This document shows positions 63,915 through 64,000 of a stretch of DNA of 64,000 nt, in pieces. The notes under the pieces are model-generated. The model did no database searches and was not told where the DNA came from. It saw only the letters and a list, made by a program, of their open reading frames with translations. Made by a program: the position numbers and the translations under genes. The stretch lies in the NCBI GenBank assembly GCA_900142905.1, contig FSRV01000002.1:2914001-2978000 (forward strand). The letters run 5' to 3'. The first letter of the stretch is position 1; each line of letters opens with the position of its first letter. Source of the stretch: Burkholderia sp. GAS332. Its GTDB lineage: Bacteria > Pseudomonadota > Gammaproteobacteria > Burkholderiales > Burkholderiaceae.

Positions 63915-64000
63915 ATGACCAAGTCGCACCCCGGCATTACGGATTTGAATCTGCTGCGCGTGTTTCTGGCCATCTCCGATCTGCGCAGTCTGACCGCCGC
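63915..64000 (+). CDS. LysR-family regulator, N-terminus only
   Basis: ATG at 63915 starts MTKSHPGITDLNLLRVFLAI, the first helix of a LysR HTH. The window ends after 28 residues. It probably regulates the monooxygenase cluster. Confidence 0.75.
   Translation, partial: MTKSHPGITDLNLLRVFLAISDLRSLTA

Overview
The window is high-GC DNA from a betaproteobacterium of the Burkholderia/Paraburkholderia group, most likely a Paraburkholderia replicon rich in accessory catabolism. The assignment rests on gene content and protein style: an acnD/prpC/prpR set, a Burkholderia-type porin, AAHS and MHS transporters, and very high third-position GC. It is inference; I cannot name a species. I saw no tRNA, rRNA, CRISPR array, transposase or integrase.

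Layout. (1) 1-6199: 2-methylcitrate (propionate) module: acnD (cut by the window edge) and prpC on the minus strand, divergent from the sigma-54 activator prpR. A good -24/-12 promoter and a palindrome lie between them; prpB is not in its usual place. (2) 6156-18708: a long minus-strand operon for uptake and oxidation of an amine or opine-like compound: aldehyde dehydrogenase, HAD hydrolase, amine oxidase, a complete dipeptide/opine-type ABC importer, a three-subunit HcnABC/opine-oxidase-like dehydrogenase and an AraC regulator. Genes from DppB to AraC overlap by a few bases. (3) 18988-22973: plus-strand GNAT, hydroxyacid reductase, class III aminotransferase and Lrp regulator. (4) 23011-28668: what look like second copies of the outer-membrane assembly proteins LptD and BamA, divergent, with two small genes between them.

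(5) 28750-37486 is the most unusual part. An OmpR-type response regulator gene is split; between its halves lie three genes that look like type III effectors. One encodes a DUF1521/MIIA protein with an intact GDPHLD self-cleavage motif (NopE-like). The other two encode giant paralogues (1011 and 1191 aa) that share an almost identical leader and first 77 codons in inverted orientation. Both carry tandem helix-turn-helix repeats. The larger has seven 52-residue repeats whose recognition helices differ mainly at two adjacent residues, followed by PAAKRQRLD, close to the c-Myc nuclear localisation signal. The smaller has an acidic, hydrophobic tail resembling a eukaryotic activation domain. The overall plan parallels TAL effectors without any TAL repeat. 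I consider this the candidate undescribed system.

(6) 37521-40929: two small unknown genes and a BaeSR-like two-component pair. (7) 40986-48194: a LysR regulator divergent from a tartrate/D-malate dehydrogenase, an aspartoacylase-like hydrolase, a cupin, a porin and an aromatic-acid-type MFS transporter, then a small periplasmic protein. (8) 48249-57207: a galactan/beta-galactoside system: GH53 galactanase, GH42 beta-galactosidase, ABC importer with its ATPase, and a divergent LacI repressor, with three matching TTTAANCGCTTAAA-type operators. (9) 57417-64000: succinate-semialdehyde dehydrogenase, a second HAD dehalogenase, an MHS transporter, a two-component flavin monooxygenase with its reductase, an EthD-like protein and the start of a LysR gene.
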